From: Ga0077527 sp945862135 | GTDB taxonomy: Bacteria > Pseudomonadota > Gammaproteobacteria > Burkholderiales > SG8-41 | Length of the DNA: 64,000 nucleotides | Assembly: GCA_964203275.1 (NCBI GenBank) | Contig: CAXNMF010000004.1 | Span: forward strand, 186,001 to 250,000 | Direction of reading: 5' to 3' | Shown: positions 25,658 through 35,019 of the stretch, in pieces | Position numbering within the stretch: the stretch's first letter is position 1 | Layout: the number at the start of each line of letters is the position of its first letter | Notes under the pieces: model-generated | The model's database searches: none | What the model was told of the DNA's origin: nothing | Seen by the model: only the letters and a program-made list of their open reading frames with translations | Made by a program: the position numbers and the translations under genes

Positions 25658-26779
25658 TCACTCCCAGGACAACGCGCCCCCGGTCTGGTACTCGATGACG
25701 CGGGTTTCAAAGAAATTACGTTCCTTTTTCAGGTCGATCATTTCCGACATCCATGGGAAGGGGTTGTTGACACCTTCGAACAGGATATCGAGACCGATCT
25801 GCTGTGCACGGCGGTTGGCGATGTAGCGCAGATACTCTTTGAACATCGCGGCATTGAGCCCGAGCACGCCGCGCGGCATGGTGTCTTCCGCATACCGATA
25901 TTCAAGCTCCACGCCCTTGTGGAACAGTTCCTTCAGCTCTTCGCGGAACTCGGTGGTCCACAGATGCGGGTTTTCCATCTTGATCGTATTGATCAGGTCG
26001 ATGCCGAAATTGCAGTGCATCGACTCGTCGCGCAGGATGTACTGATACTGCTCGGCGGCGCCGGTCATCTTGTTCTGGCGGCCCAGCGCGAGAATCTGCG
26101 CGAAACCGACGTAGAAGAACAGGCCTTCCATCAGGCAGGCGAACACGATCAGGCTCTTCAGCAGCTTCTGGTCGGCTTCCGGCGTTCCGGTCTTGAAAGA
26201 CGGATCGGTCAGCACATCAATGAAGGGAATCAAAAATTCGTCTTTGGCGCGTATTGACGGAACCTCATGGTACGCGTTGAAAATTTCACCTTCGTTAAGG
26301 CCGAGGCTCTCGACGATGTACTGATAGGCATGGGTGTGGATCGCCTCTTCGAAGGCTTGGCGCAGCAGGTACTGCCGGCATTCCGGCGCCGTGATGTGGC
26401 GGTAGGTGCCGAGCACGATGTTGTTGGCGGCCAGCGAGTCGGCAGTGACAAAAAATCCGAGGTTACGCTTGACGATGCGGCGCTCGTCTTCGGTGAGGCC
26501 GTTCGGGTCTTTCCACATCGCGATGTCGCGGCTCATCTGGATTTCCTGCGGCATCCAGTGGTTCGCGCAGGCCGAGAGGTATTTGTCCCATGCCCATTTG
26601 TATTTGAACGGCACCAGCTGATTGACGTCGGTGCTGCCGTTGATCACCCGCTTGTCAGCGACATTGACCCGGCGCAGCTCCACTTCTGCCGCGGGGTTCT
26701 GTGCCGGGGTGCGATCAAGTTCTGCGGGTTGGCGAATGCTGCCAATACCAGCAGCCGAGTTATCTTCAAATTGCAACAT
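25658..26779 (-). CDS. nrdB: class Ia ribonucleoside-diphosphate reductase subunit beta
   Basis: 373 aa. It houses the di-iron tyrosyl radical cofactor that drives NDP reduction. Visible ligand regions: FVTADSLAANNIVL, RQAFEEAIHTHAYQYIVESL (Glu/Glu/His), and QYILRDESMHCNFGIDLINT (Glu/His). The C-terminus is acidic/hydrophobic (EYQTGGALSWE) for docking on NrdA. GGAG precedes the ATG. It follows nrdA after 157 bp without a gene and is probably co-transcribed from the NrdR-controlled promoter. Confidence 0.96.
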   Translation of the reverse strand: MLQFEDNSAAGIGSIRQPAELDRTPAQNPAAEVELRRVNVADKRVINGSTDVNQLVPFKYKWAWDKYLSACANHWMPQEIQMSRDIAMWKDPNGLTEDERRIVKRNLGFFVTADSLAANNIVLGTYRHITAPECRQYLLRQAFEEAIHTHAYQYIVESLGLNEGEIFNAYHEVPSIRAKDEFLIPFIDVLTDPSFKTGTPEADQKLLKSLIVFACLMEGLFFYVGFAQILALGRQNKMTGAAEQYQYILRDESMHCNFGIDLINTIKMENPHLWTTEFREELKELFHKGVELEYRYAEDTMPRGVLGLNAAMFKEYLRYIANRRAQQIGLDILFEGVNNPFPWMSEMIDLKKERNFFETRVIEYQTGGALSWE

Positions 26780-26936
26780 CTTCAGTCTCCTTTATTAGCG
26801 TTGTCGGTGGACACCTTCCAGAGCCGGCGACAGTTTCTTGATTGTTGTTAAGGGTGAAACCGTCGCACCGCCCGCAAAGCAACCTTCAACTGCATTTCCT
26901 TACCGCCGTCCCTGATTCCGCCTTGCAACTGCATGT

Positions 26937-29798
26937 TTACTGGCAGGCTTCGCACTCGGGATCGAGTATCGAGCACACCTTGGGTTGTTCCTCCGTCGAA
27001 ATGCCGTCCGCTGATACCGCGTTCAACTGACCGGCACGGCCGGTCGATTTCTCCGTGGATGTCGCGCCCAGCGTGCGCAGGTAATACGTGGTCTTCAGAC
27101 CACGCAGCCAGGCCAGCTTGTAGGTGTCATCCAGTTTCTTGCCCGAAGCGCCGGCCATGTAGATGTTCAGCGACTGCGACTGGTCGATCCATTTCTGCCG
27201 GCGTGCCGCACATTCGACCAGCCAGCTCGCGTCGACTTCAAACGCGGTGGCATACAGCGCGCGGACGTCAGGCGGGACGCGGTCGATCTTCTCCAGCGAA
27301 CCGTCGAAGTACTTGAGATCCGCAACCATCACTTCGTCCCACAGGTTGAGTTTCTTCAGATCGCGCACGAGGAACTCGTTGACCACCGTGAATTCGCCAG
27401 ACAGGTTCGATTTGACGTAGAGGTTCTGGTAGGTCGGCTCGATGCACTGCGACAGGCCGGTGATGTTGGCGATGGTCGCCGTCGGCGCGATGGCGATGCA
27501 GTTCGAGTTGCGGATGCCGACGCGCTGGATGCGGCTGCGCAGGGCGCTCCAGTCCAGTCGGGTGGACATGTCGCACTCGACATAACCGCCGCGCTCATCG
27601 GCCAGCACCTTCAGCGAATCCAGCGGCAGGATGCCGCGATCCCACAGCGAACCCTTGAACGTCGAGTACGGGCCGCGCTCTTCCGCCAGATCGGACGAAG
27701 CCGAGTAGGCGGTGTAGGTCACCTGCTCCATCGAACGGTCGGCAAACTCCACAGCCGCCGGCGAACCGTACGGAATGCGCAGCATATGCAGGCAGTCCTG
27801 GAAGCCCATGATGCCGAGGCCGACCGGACGGTGCTTGAAGTTGGAGTTGCGCGCCTTGTTGACGTTGTAGAAGTTGAGGTCAATCACGTTGTCCAGCATG
27901 CGCATGCCGGTACCGACCGTACGCTTGAGTTTCTCCATGTCGAGCAGGCCGGTGGACAGATCCAGATGCGCCGGCATGTTGACCGAGGCCAGATTGCACA
28001 CGGCGATTTCGTCGGGGCCGGTGTTCAGCGTGATTTCCGTGCACAGGTTGGAGCTGTGCACGACGCCGACGTGCTGCTGCGGCGAACGCAGGTTGCACGG
28101 GTCCTTGAAGGTGATCCACGGATGACCCGTTTCGAACAGCATGGTGAGCATCTTGCGCCACAGTTGCAGTGCCGGAACCTTCTTGAACAGCTTCATTTCG
28201 CCGCGGGCGCACATCGCTTCATATTCGGTGTAGGCCTTCTCGAAAGCCTTGCCGAATTTCTCGTGCAGGTCCGGCACATCCGAAGGCGAGAACAGCGTCC
28301 ACTCGCCGGCTTCCATCACGCGCTTCATGAACAGGTCGGGAATCCAGTTCGAGGTGTTCATGTCGTGGGTGCGGCGGCGATCGTCGCCGGTGTTCTTGCG
28401 CAGTTCGAGGAATTCTTCGATGTCCAGATGCCAAGTCTCGAGGTAGGAGCACACCGCGCCCTTGCGCTTGCCGCCCTGGTTCACCGCGACAGCGGTGTCA
28501 TTGACCACTTTCAGGAACGGCACCACGCCCTGCGATTTGCCGTTGGTGCCCTTGATGTAGGCGCCGAGTGCGCGCACGGGGGTCCAGTCGTTGCCGATGC
28601 CGCCGGCATACTTCTGCAGCATCGCGTTTTCCTTGATCGCTTCGTAGATGCCGTCGAGGTCGTCGGAAACCGTGGTCAGGTAGCAGCTGGCAAGCTGCGA
28701 GCGGCGGGTGCCGGAGTTGAACAGCGTCGGGGTCGAACTCATCAGGTCGAAGCTCGACAGCACGTTGTAGAACTCGATGGCGCGCGCTTCGCGCTGGCTT
28801 TCCGGTTCGTTCAACGCAAGGCCCATCGCCACACGCATGAAAAACACCTGCGGCAGTTCGATGCGCTGGCCTTCGATGTGCAGGAAATAGCGGTCATACA
28901 GGATCTGCAGGCCGAGATAGGTGAACTTGAGGTCACGCTGTGCATCCAGCGCGGCGCCCAGCGCCTTCATGTCGTAATGACCGAGGCGCTCATCGAGCAG
29001 CTCGGCCTTGATGCCCTTCTGGATGAACTCCGGCAGGTAGGCGGCGTAACGCGTCGCCATTTCATCCTGCGTCACCTCTTCACCCAGTGTTTCCAGGCGC
29101 ATTGTGTGCATCAGCAGACGGGCCGTGACATAGCTGTAGCCCGGATCCTGCTCGATCTGGCCGCGCGCGGCGAGGATCAGCGACTTGCGCACTTCGTCGA
29201 TGGGCACGCCGTCATATAGATCGCGCTGCATGGCGTCGAGAATCGGCTGGGCGCTGACGTCGCGGCCAAGCCCGGCGCAAGCGCTTTCAACCAGGGCTGT
29301 AATACGCTCAACGTCCAGCGGACGACTTACACCACCATCAGTGACATTGATAACGTGGGTTTTCTGTGCAACGGCCGCCGGCTGCGCTTCACGCTGCCGT
29401 GCACGTTCCTTCGAACGCTCTTCGCGATAAAGGACGTAGGCGCGTGCTACATGGTGTTCGCCATTGCGCATCATCGCCAGTTCAACCTGATCCTGGATGT
29501 CTTCGATATGGAAGGTGCCGCCGGAGGGCTGCCGCCGCATCAGGGCATTTACGACACCGTCAGTCAGCGCCGCAACCTGTTCGCGCACGCGGGCAGAAGC
29601 AGCGCCCTGACCTCCATTGACGGCAATAAACGCCTTGGTCATGGCAATAGCAATTTTGGAAGGCTCAAAACCAACAACTGCGCCGTTCCGGCGAATGATC
29701 TTGTATTGCGCGTATACCGCCTCCCGCTCCGCGTCTTCGGTCGTGGCAGTGATTTGAGGGTTGGCGCGGGACTGGGTGGAATCGACGGTGACGTGCAT
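26937..29798 (-). CDS. nrdA: class Ia ribonucleoside-diphosphate reductase subunit alpha
   Basis: 953 aa. Domains in order: an ATP-cone allosteric domain (KIIRRNGAVVGFEPSKIAIA near residues 33-52), a second ATP-cone-like segment (HVINVTDGGVSRPLDVERIT), and the catalytic barrel with TRRSQLASCYL (redox Cys), NLCTEITLNTGPDEIAVCNL (radical-relay Cys region) and NSNCIAIAPTATIANITG. The C-terminal CSILDPECEACQ carries the mobile redox Cys pair. ATG 29798 has AAGGAG 8 nt upstream; upstream in-frame codons lack homology. The two ATP-cones explain the length above E. coli NrdA. Confidence 0.95.
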   Translation of the reverse strand: MHVTVDSTQSRANPQITATTEDAEREAVYAQYKIIRRNGAVVGFEPSKIAIAMTKAFIAVNGGQGAASARVREQVAALTDGVVNALMRRQPSGGTFHIEDIQDQVELAMMRNGEHHVARAYVLYREERSKERARQREAQPAAVAQKTHVINVTDGGVSRPLDVERITALVESACAGLGRDVSAQPILDAMQRDLYDGVPIDEVRKSLILAARGQIEQDPGYSYVTARLLMHTMRLETLGEEVTQDEMATRYAAYLPEFIQKGIKAELLDERLGHYDMKALGAALDAQRDLKFTYLGLQILYDRYFLHIEGQRIELPQVFFMRVAMGLALNEPESQREARAIEFYNVLSSFDLMSSTPTLFNSGTRRSQLASCYLTTVSDDLDGIYEAIKENAMLQKYAGGIGNDWTPVRALGAYIKGTNGKSQGVVPFLKVVNDTAVAVNQGGKRKGAVCSYLETWHLDIEEFLELRKNTGDDRRRTHDMNTSNWIPDLFMKRVMEAGEWTLFSPSDVPDLHEKFGKAFEKAYTEYEAMCARGEMKLFKKVPALQLWRKMLTMLFETGHPWITFKDPCNLRSPQQHVGVVHSSNLCTEITLNTGPDEIAVCNLASVNMPAHLDLSTGLLDMEKLKRTVGTGMRMLDNVIDLNFYNVNKARNSNFKHRPVGLGIMGFQDCLHMLRIPYGSPAAVEFADRSMEQVTYTAYSASSDLAEERGPYSTFKGSLWDRGILPLDSLKVLADERGGYVECDMSTRLDWSALRSRIQRVGIRNSNCIAIAPTATIANITGLSQCIEPTYQNLYVKSNLSGEFTVVNEFLVRDLKKLNLWDEVMVADLKYFDGSLEKIDRVPPDVRALYATAFEVDASWLVECAARRQKWIDQSQSLNIYMAGASGKKLDDTYKLAWLRGLKTTYYLRTLGATSTEKSTGRAGQLNAVSADGISTEEQPKVCSILDPECEACQ

Positions 29799-29875
29799 GC
29801 CTTTACTCCTTGATCTTTTTAGATTTTTTAGACTACTTAGGGAAACCAAACGAAAAAAGGCCTCCCGACTCACTA

Positions 29876-29923
29876 ACCACAACATGTAGTGGTCAACACG
29901 CTATTTTCGACGAATTCTAGTGG
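29876..29923 (-). promoter_or_regulatory. paired NrdR boxes upstream of nrdA
   Basis: Box 1 CCACAACATGTAGTGG (29877-29892) and box 2 CGACGAATTCTAGTGG (29908-29923) start 31 bp apart. NrdR box pairs are 16-bp imperfect palindromes spaced by about 15 bp, and each box here ends in TAGTGG on the plus strand. They lie about 80-125 bp before the nrdA start, where NrdR repression of ribonucleotide reductase is expected. Confidence 0.7.
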
Positions 29924-30450
29924 CCACGTTTTGAATCCGCAATAGGTTTTGACGCTTTTTTTAAAAGTTCTTGAGAAACAGCAGGAAGCGCCGTTAAGCA
30001 CCGGATTTCTTGCACAAAAATTGAGCACGAATCCCTCAAAAACCAGGAAAAGTAACCACTTTGGGGCATAGGACATACCAACCAGACCGGATAGTGGAGT
30101 CAGCTCAGGTCGGCAGGCATGTGTCCGGTGTCTGTTCAAGACCGGTTGGCTGGATGCATGTATCCGACCCACCCTCTGCGCGACCGAATACACCCTTTGG
30201 GAACCTCTGGGGAATCGGTAGGCGACCGGGGGCTCCACCAGCCTGTCGCCAAGGCGGCTATAGGCCTGCTACAGGCAACCTTGCCCCATCAAACCCAGCG
30301 GATCTGGTTACGCAATCAGACTCCCCGCATTGTTTGGCAGCGTGAGTGCCAGCGGGCCTCGCTCGCTGCGCGAAGGTTCAGAACGAGGCAAAGGTCTGAA
30401 CGGGTGGAACCTGACGGGGCCATCAGGAAAATAATTATAATTATTTGATT
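29924..30450. other. 527-bp intergenic region rich in hairpins, no gene
   Basis: It lies between the nrdA promoter region and ampD (both minus). Hairpins include GTTCAGA/TCTGAAC (30376-30401), CCTGA/TCAGG (30410-30427), GCCTG/CAGGC (30264-30276), and a perfect 18-bp AT palindrome (30429-30446) that follows the ampD stop. RNase P RNA, tmRNA, SRP RNA and B12-box signatures were looked for and not seen. Frames that are open on either strand have no conserved motif. Confidence 0.5.
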
Positions 30451-31002
30451 TTAAACATTATTTTTTATGCCCAAGCCCCTGAAGTAGCGTGGCCAGGAAA
30501 AAAAAGGGCCGGGATCGGTCTTGCGACCCGGTGCAATGTCGGAATGACCGACACTGGCCTTGATGGGGTATCGGGCATACAAGGTGCGCGCCAACTCATT
30601 GAGGCTATCGTATTGGGCATCGCTGAAGGCCTCGTCATCAGTCCCCTCAAGTTCAATCCCGACCGAAAAATCATTGCAGCGTTCGCGGCCGTCCCACAAG
30701 GACTGCCCGGCATGCCAGGCGCGCATCGTGCAAGGCACAAACTGCAACAACACACCATCGCGCCGGATCAGGAAGTGCGACGACACCCGAAGCGCCGCAA
30801 TGTTTTTGTAATAGGGATGCGCGTCGGGATCGAGACGGTTCAGAAACAGGTCAATAATGGCGTCACCGCCGAATTCTCCCGGCGGCAGACTGATGTTATG
30901 AAGCACCAGCAGATCAATCAACGCATCTGCAGGACGATCATCACAGTTGGGCGACGGCAGATAACGCGCTTCCGCGACCAGTCCGGCAGCATCAAGCCTC
31001 AT
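30451..31002 (-). CDS. ampD: 1,6-anhydro-N-acetylmuramyl-L-alanine amidase AmpD
   Basis: 183 aa. This cytoplasmic zinc amidase of peptidoglycan recycling separates anhydroMurNAc from the peptide. Zn ligands are in LLVLHNISLP (His near residue 35), GHSDIAPGRKTDPGPFFSW (His near 154 and Asp near 164), with RAWHAGQS near 94-101. Length matches AmpD. It follows pilR by 15 bp, an arrangement common in this class. The AT palindrome just after the stop may be part of its 3' end. Confidence 0.95.
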   Translation of the reverse strand: MRLDAAGLVAEARYLPSPNCDDRPADALIDLLVLHNISLPPGEFGGDAIIDLFLNRLDPDAHPYYKNIAALRVSSHFLIRRDGVLLQFVPCTMRAWHAGQSLWDGRERCNDFSVGIELEGTDDEAFSDAQYDSLNELARTLYARYPIKASVGHSDIAPGRKTDPGPFFSWPRYFRGLGIKNNV

Positions 31003-31017
31003 ACGTGCCGCAACGCC

Positions 31018-32388
31018 TCACGGCTTGGCATCGAGTTCCTGCTTGATGCCAAGTCTCTGGATGCGATAACGCAGCGCCCGGAAAGAAATACCAAGCACCT
31101 TCGCCGCTGCGGTCTGGTTATACCGGGTGCGTTCCAGCGCATCGAGAATCGCCTTGCGTTCGATCGCCTCCAGCCGCTCAGGCAGCGGCAGACCTTCGAT
31201 ATCCTCATCCTGCTCCGACGCACGTTCATCGGTCAGTTGCAGATCGTCGACCGCAATTTCGCTGGAACCGGCAAGCGCCACCGCGCGCTCAAGAATGTTT
31301 TCAAGTTCACGGACGTTGCCGGGAAAATGGTATGCCTGAAGAACCGCTTCGGCCTGCGCCGAAAGTTGCAGCGAGCGTCCGTCTGCCGCATGCCTTGCCA
31401 GAATCGCTGCCGCCAGCCGCGGGATATCGTCCCTCAGTTCACGCAGCGAGGGCATCCGCAATTCAATGACATTAAGCCGGTAATACAGATCCTGCCGGAA
31501 CGAACCGCTTTTGACCTCGTCAGCGAGATGTCGATGCGTCGCGCTGATGATACGCACGTCGACCGGTTCCTCACTGGTGGAGCCGACCTTGCGCACACGC
31601 TTTTCCTGGATCGCACGCAAGAGTTTGACCTGCATCGACAGCGGCAGATCACCCACTTCGTCGAGAAACAGCGTGCCGCCGTTGGCGGCCTGGAAAAAGC
31701 CATCATGATCGGCTACCGCACCCGTGAACGCGCCTTTTCGATGTCCGAAAAACTCGGACTCCATCAAGTTCTCGGGAATCGCACCGCAGTTGACGGCCAC
31801 GAACGGGCCGTCCCGCCGCGCACCGTTGACATGAATCAGGCGGGCCGCCAGTTCCTTGCCGCAACCGGATTCGCCACGAATCTGCACCGGCGCCTGACTG
31901 CGCGCCAGTTTATCGATCATCTGCCGCGCCAGCACCAGAGGCGCCGCATCGCCGATCAGTTGTGGCGCGTTCGGTGAAGCGGGATTGTCGGTATCGGCAT
32001 TGCGTCGATCTGCGCCGGGACGCGGCAGCTTTAGCGCCGAACGCACCAGCGCACGCAACTGGTCGAGGGAAACCGGCTTGCCGAGATAATCAAATGCACC
32101 GGCCTTTAACGCAGCAACGGCATTTTCGGCACTGCCATGCGCCGTAATCACTGCAACCGGCAAGCTGGGGTGACTTTTGGTGATGTGTTCGACAATCGAC
32201 AGGCCATCGCCATCAGCAAGACGCATGTCGGTCAGGCAAAGTTCGAAGGTTTTGCTTCCGAGCAGTTCCAGGGCCTCTGCGACGCTGCCCGCGCAATGCG
32301 GCTCGAGCCCCATCCGGATCAGCGTCATGCCGAGCAGTTCCCGGATGTCGGCCTCGTCATCCACCACCAGAACCTGTCCGATCGCCAA
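31018..32388 (-). CDS. pilR: sigma-54-dependent response regulator PilR
   Basis: 456 aa NtrC-family activator. Receiver domain with phospho-acceptor Asp in CLTDMRLADGDG (near residue 56). The AAA+ domain has Walker A GESGCGKE, the sigma-54 contact motif GAFTGA, and GGTLFLDEVGDLP. The C-terminal Fis-type helix-turn-helix is TAAAKVLGISFRALRYRIQR. PilR activates pilA in type IV pilus control. The start is a TTG (32388) with GGGAGG upstream, 11 bp after pilS. Confidence 0.93.
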   Translation of the reverse strand: MAIGQVLVVDDEADIRELLGMTLIRMGLEPHCAGSVAEALELLGSKTFELCLTDMRLADGDGLSIVEHITKSHPSLPVAVITAHGSAENAVAALKAGAFDYLGKPVSLDQLRALVRSALKLPRPGADRRNADTDNPASPNAPQLIGDAAPLVLARQMIDKLARSQAPVQIRGESGCGKELAARLIHVNGARRDGPFVAVNCGAIPENLMESEFFGHRKGAFTGAVADHDGFFQAANGGTLFLDEVGDLPLSMQVKLLRAIQEKRVRKVGSTSEEPVDVRIISATHRHLADEVKSGSFRQDLYYRLNVIELRMPSLRELRDDIPRLAAAILARHAADGRSLQLSAQAEAVLQAYHFPGNVRELENILERAVALAGSSEIAVDDLQLTDERASEQDEDIEGLPLPERLEAIERKAILDALERTRYNQTAAAKVLGISFRALRYRIQRLGIKQELDAKP

Positions 32389-32399
32389 CCTGCCCTCCC

Positions 32400-34016
32400 T
32401 CAGCCCGCTGCGCAGGTTACGGCAAACCGTGCCCCGTCCGCGGTTTCAATATATTCGAGCATTGCGCCGTTCGCCTCGCAGATTTCCCGGGCCAGATGCA
32501 GGCCCAGACCGGTGCCGTCCGGATCCGTCGTAAAAAACGGCTCGAACAGTTTGGATCGGGATTCCGGCGGCACGCCGGCGCCATCATCGACCACGTCCAA
32601 TCTTACCGCATTGCCTCGTGCGGCACGGGACACCTGAAGTCGTATGCATCCCGGACCTCGGGTGGAATGCCGCAACGCATTGCGACACAGGTTCCACAGC
32701 ACCTGGTTCAGGTGATCGTGATCAAACATCACATACGGGTCGATCATCAACTCAACCTCGATCTCATTGCCTTCCAGCCGCTCGGTTGTCACAAACTGCG
32801 CGACAAATGCATGCAGGTACGGTGCGAGGCGAAAACGTTCGCGTTCGGCACGTTCACCTCGGTTGAGCGTCTGCACATCATTGATCATGCGATCGAGTCT
32901 CCGCGTGTTGTCATGGATGATGGCAGTGAGGCGCTTGGCGCCCGCCGATATCGCGGACTCCTCCTGCAGCAGTTCAGCCGCATGACTGATCGCCCCCAGC
33001 GGGTTGCGAATCTCATGGGCGATATTGGCCGTCAGCCGGCCGAGCGCTGCGAGCTTCATCTGCCGCGCCTCAGCCTGGATACGTGCAAGATCTTCGAGAA
33101 AAATCACCGCGCCTGCACCACGCCGCGCCGCAACCGGAACCAGTCTGGCGCGCAGGTTTGTGCCAATCCCGAACGTGTCGGGAGTACCGTGGTCCTGTGG
33201 ATCGCGCAACCAGCGTTCGAAACGGCCGTGAAGTGCCGGTAACAGATCCTTCAGGGCAATCACGCCATCACCGCGCAGGCCTTCGATCATGCGCGCGGCT
33301 GCGGAATTCGCCTGGCGCACGATACCGTTGCCATCGACCACGATGACGCCATGCTCCATGTCCTGAATCACCAACTGATTGACCTGCGCCATGTTGGCAA
33401 GGTCGATCTCGCGCTGCGCCGCAAGCTGTTCACTGACCAGGGATCGTTTGGCCAGCACATGCGCAAGCCAGGCCGTGGCGAAATAGGCAATCGACAGCAA
33501 TCCCGCCTGCGCATACTGAGCACCGCTTTCGAAAAAGCGCAGCACTTCGTAAGTATGCTCGAGCAATACAGCAATCGTAGCAATCGCAGCAAAAAACAGC
33601 GTGAGCTGGCCGCGGGTCACAAGACCGGCCGCCGCAAGCGAGGTCAACAGCAACAATCCCAGGCCGCTGGCAAGGCCTCCGCTGGCATACATCAGCAGAA
33701 CGATGAAGCCGATATCGCCACCTACCTGGATTGAAAGCTGCAGCGTGAAACGTTCGCGGGTGCGGATCATCGCAAACATTGCCAGACCGAACCCCGCGTA
33801 AACGGACGAGCCGATCATGAAAAGCCGAATATCCCGGGAGCCAAACTGCAACATGTCTCCCCAGTATGCGGCGGTCAGCAGCAGAAGCAGCGCCGCCGCC
33901 GTACGATAGGTATTGAAAAGCAGCAGGGAACGCCAATAGGCATCGGGAACCCCTCCGCCATTCCCGGGAACCTCCGCCTCGGAATTTGCGGGCAAGCTTT
34001 CAGGAGAAACGTTCAT
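32400..34016 (-). CDS. pilS: two-component sensor histidine kinase PilS
   Basis: 538 aa. The N-terminal region has about six transmembrane segments (residues 30-185), followed by a PAS-like segment (QDMEHGVIVVDGNGIVRQAN), the dimerisation/phospho-acceptor box LTANIAHEIRNPLGAISHAA, an N box (NLCRNALRHS), and G boxes (VDDGAGVPPE, DPDGTGLGLHLAREI). It is the cognate partner of PilR. ATG 34016 is chosen because it follows the upstream stop by 1 bp and fits PilS; the open frame further up has no homology. Confidence 0.92.
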   Translation of the reverse strand: MNVSPESLPANSEAEVPGNGGGVPDAYWRSLLLFNTYRTAAALLLLLTAAYWGDMLQFGSRDIRLFMIGSSVYAGFGLAMFAMIRTRERFTLQLSIQVGGDIGFIVLLMYASGGLASGLGLLLLTSLAAAGLVTRGQLTLFFAAIATIAVLLEHTYEVLRFFESGAQYAQAGLLSIAYFATAWLAHVLAKRSLVSEQLAAQREIDLANMAQVNQLVIQDMEHGVIVVDGNGIVRQANSAAARMIEGLRGDGVIALKDLLPALHGRFERWLRDPQDHGTPDTFGIGTNLRARLVPVAARRGAGAVIFLEDLARIQAEARQMKLAALGRLTANIAHEIRNPLGAISHAAELLQEESAISAGAKRLTAIIHDNTRRLDRMINDVQTLNRGERAERERFRLAPYLHAFVAQFVTTERLEGNEIEVELMIDPYVMFDHDHLNQVLWNLCRNALRHSTRGPGCIRLQVSRAARGNAVRLDVVDDGAGVPPESRSKLFEPFFTTDPDGTGLGLHLAREICEANGAMLEYIETADGARFAVTCAAG

Positions 34017-34017
34017 T

Positions 34018-34248
34018 TCAGGAATTGCGGTCGAAGTCGCGCTCGTGCTGGCTCGAGCAGAAAAAGCGCTGCTGCGACATGATGGCCTCGCCCCGCGGCA
34101 GATGGACACCACAGCGGGCGCAGCAGACCATATCTTCCGTATCGGATTGCACGGGAGGTGGCGCTTCTTTGTTTGAACGGTTGCGAAGGCCGCGCAGCAA
34201 CCAGAGCGCGGCGGCAAACGCAATCGCAAGAATCACAATCTTGGACAT
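34018..34248 (-). CDS. PP0621-family small protein
   Basis: 76 aa. One N-terminal membrane helix (IVILAIAFAAALWLLRGL), a spacer, then a zinc-ribbon-like MVCCARCGVHLPRGEAIM with CSSQHERDF. This is the small conserved protein found directly upstream of pilS in many Betaproteobacteria and Pseudomonas. The role is unknown, and position suggests a link to pilus signalling. Its stop and the pilS start are 1 bp apart. Confidence 0.8.
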   Translation of the reverse strand: MSKIVILAIAFAAALWLLRGLRNRSNKEAPPPVQSDTEDMVCCARCGVHLPRGEAIMSQQRFFCSSQHERDFDRNS

Positions 34249-34300
34249 TCAAGCTCCAGCCTCGGAATCACCGCGAGGTACGGACCGGTTCCTGAGCCAG

Positions 34301-34834
34301 TCAGGCGCGGGCCCGTTCCGGATCAACCGCCAGCGCTTCGAGGAACCGCGAAACAAGATTGTATCCGCCAATGGTTGCCGTCAACTCGACGATTTCGCGG
34401 TCATTGAAATGCCCGCGCAACGCATCAAAGACGGCGGCGGGCACATGGATTTCGCGTGTCATGGAATCGGCGTATGCCAAAACAGCGCGCTGCGCCGGGG
34501 TCAGCACTGTTGCGTTTTCCCAATGCTCAAGCGCATCAATCTGCTGCTGAGTGACGCCTTCGCGGATAGCGAACGGCACATGCATCTGATATTCGTAGGA
34601 GGCGCCATTCAGCAGCGCCACACGCAGGATCACCAGTTCCCGGTAACCTCCCCGCAGCGTGCATCGCTGACGTATTGCCGTGAACAATGCCAGCCATCCC
34701 TCGGCAACCGGCGGTGCATTGAGCAACATGCTGTAAAGATTGAGCATGCGCCCGTCGCGCTCCCGGCGAATCCGGCTGGCCAGTGCCCTGACTTCGGGAC
34801 TGCTGTTCTCGTCGCCATAGGCCAAGCGAGCCAT
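34301..34834 (-). CDS. carboxymuconolactone decarboxylase family protein
   Basis: 177 aa, all-helical AhpD-like fold. Motifs: LYSMLLNAPPVAEGWLALFT, YRELVILRVALLNGASYEYQ MHVP, and FNDREIVELTATIGGYNLVS RFLEAL. The CxxC of AhpD is not present (the position reads ASYEYQMH), which points to the decarboxylase-like rather than the peroxidase-reductase subgroup. Context gives no pathway. It is followed by the PP0621-pilSR genes on the same strand. Confidence 0.85.
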   Translation of the reverse strand: MARLAYGDENSSPEVRALASRIRRERDGRMLNLYSMLLNAPPVAEGWLALFTAIRQRCTLRGGYRELVILRVALLNGASYEYQMHVPFAIREGVTQQQIDALEHWENATVLTPAQRAVLAYADSMTREIHVPAAVFDALRGHFNDREIVELTATIGGYNLVSRFLEALAVDPERARA

Positions 34835-34900
34835 ATCAGAAAAACTCCGGAAGGGGATCCTGATCCGTCACGAGAATCTGATGACGGCATCGGATAATCC

Positions 34901-34977
<77 letters not shown>

Positions 34978-34992
34978 ATTGACACAAACGCG

Positions 34993-35015
34993 AAGGGCAC
35001 GTTGAGCGTGCCCTT
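34993..35015 (-). terminator. hairpin between ispB and tRNA-Pro
   Basis: AAGGGCACG-TTGAG-CGTGCCCTT, a perfect 9-bp stem 5 bp after the ispB stop. On the minus strand it is followed by CGCGTTTGTG, a weak U tract, so termination may be partial and the tRNA may be read through. Confidence 0.6.
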
Positions 35016-35019
35016 GTGG

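Noticed and set aside
30061..30345. Plus-strand frame of 94 codons in the nrdA-ampD gap
   Set aside because: Pro/Arg/Gly-rich, no conserved motif, no ribosome-binding site; the stretch is better described as a hairpin-rich gap.
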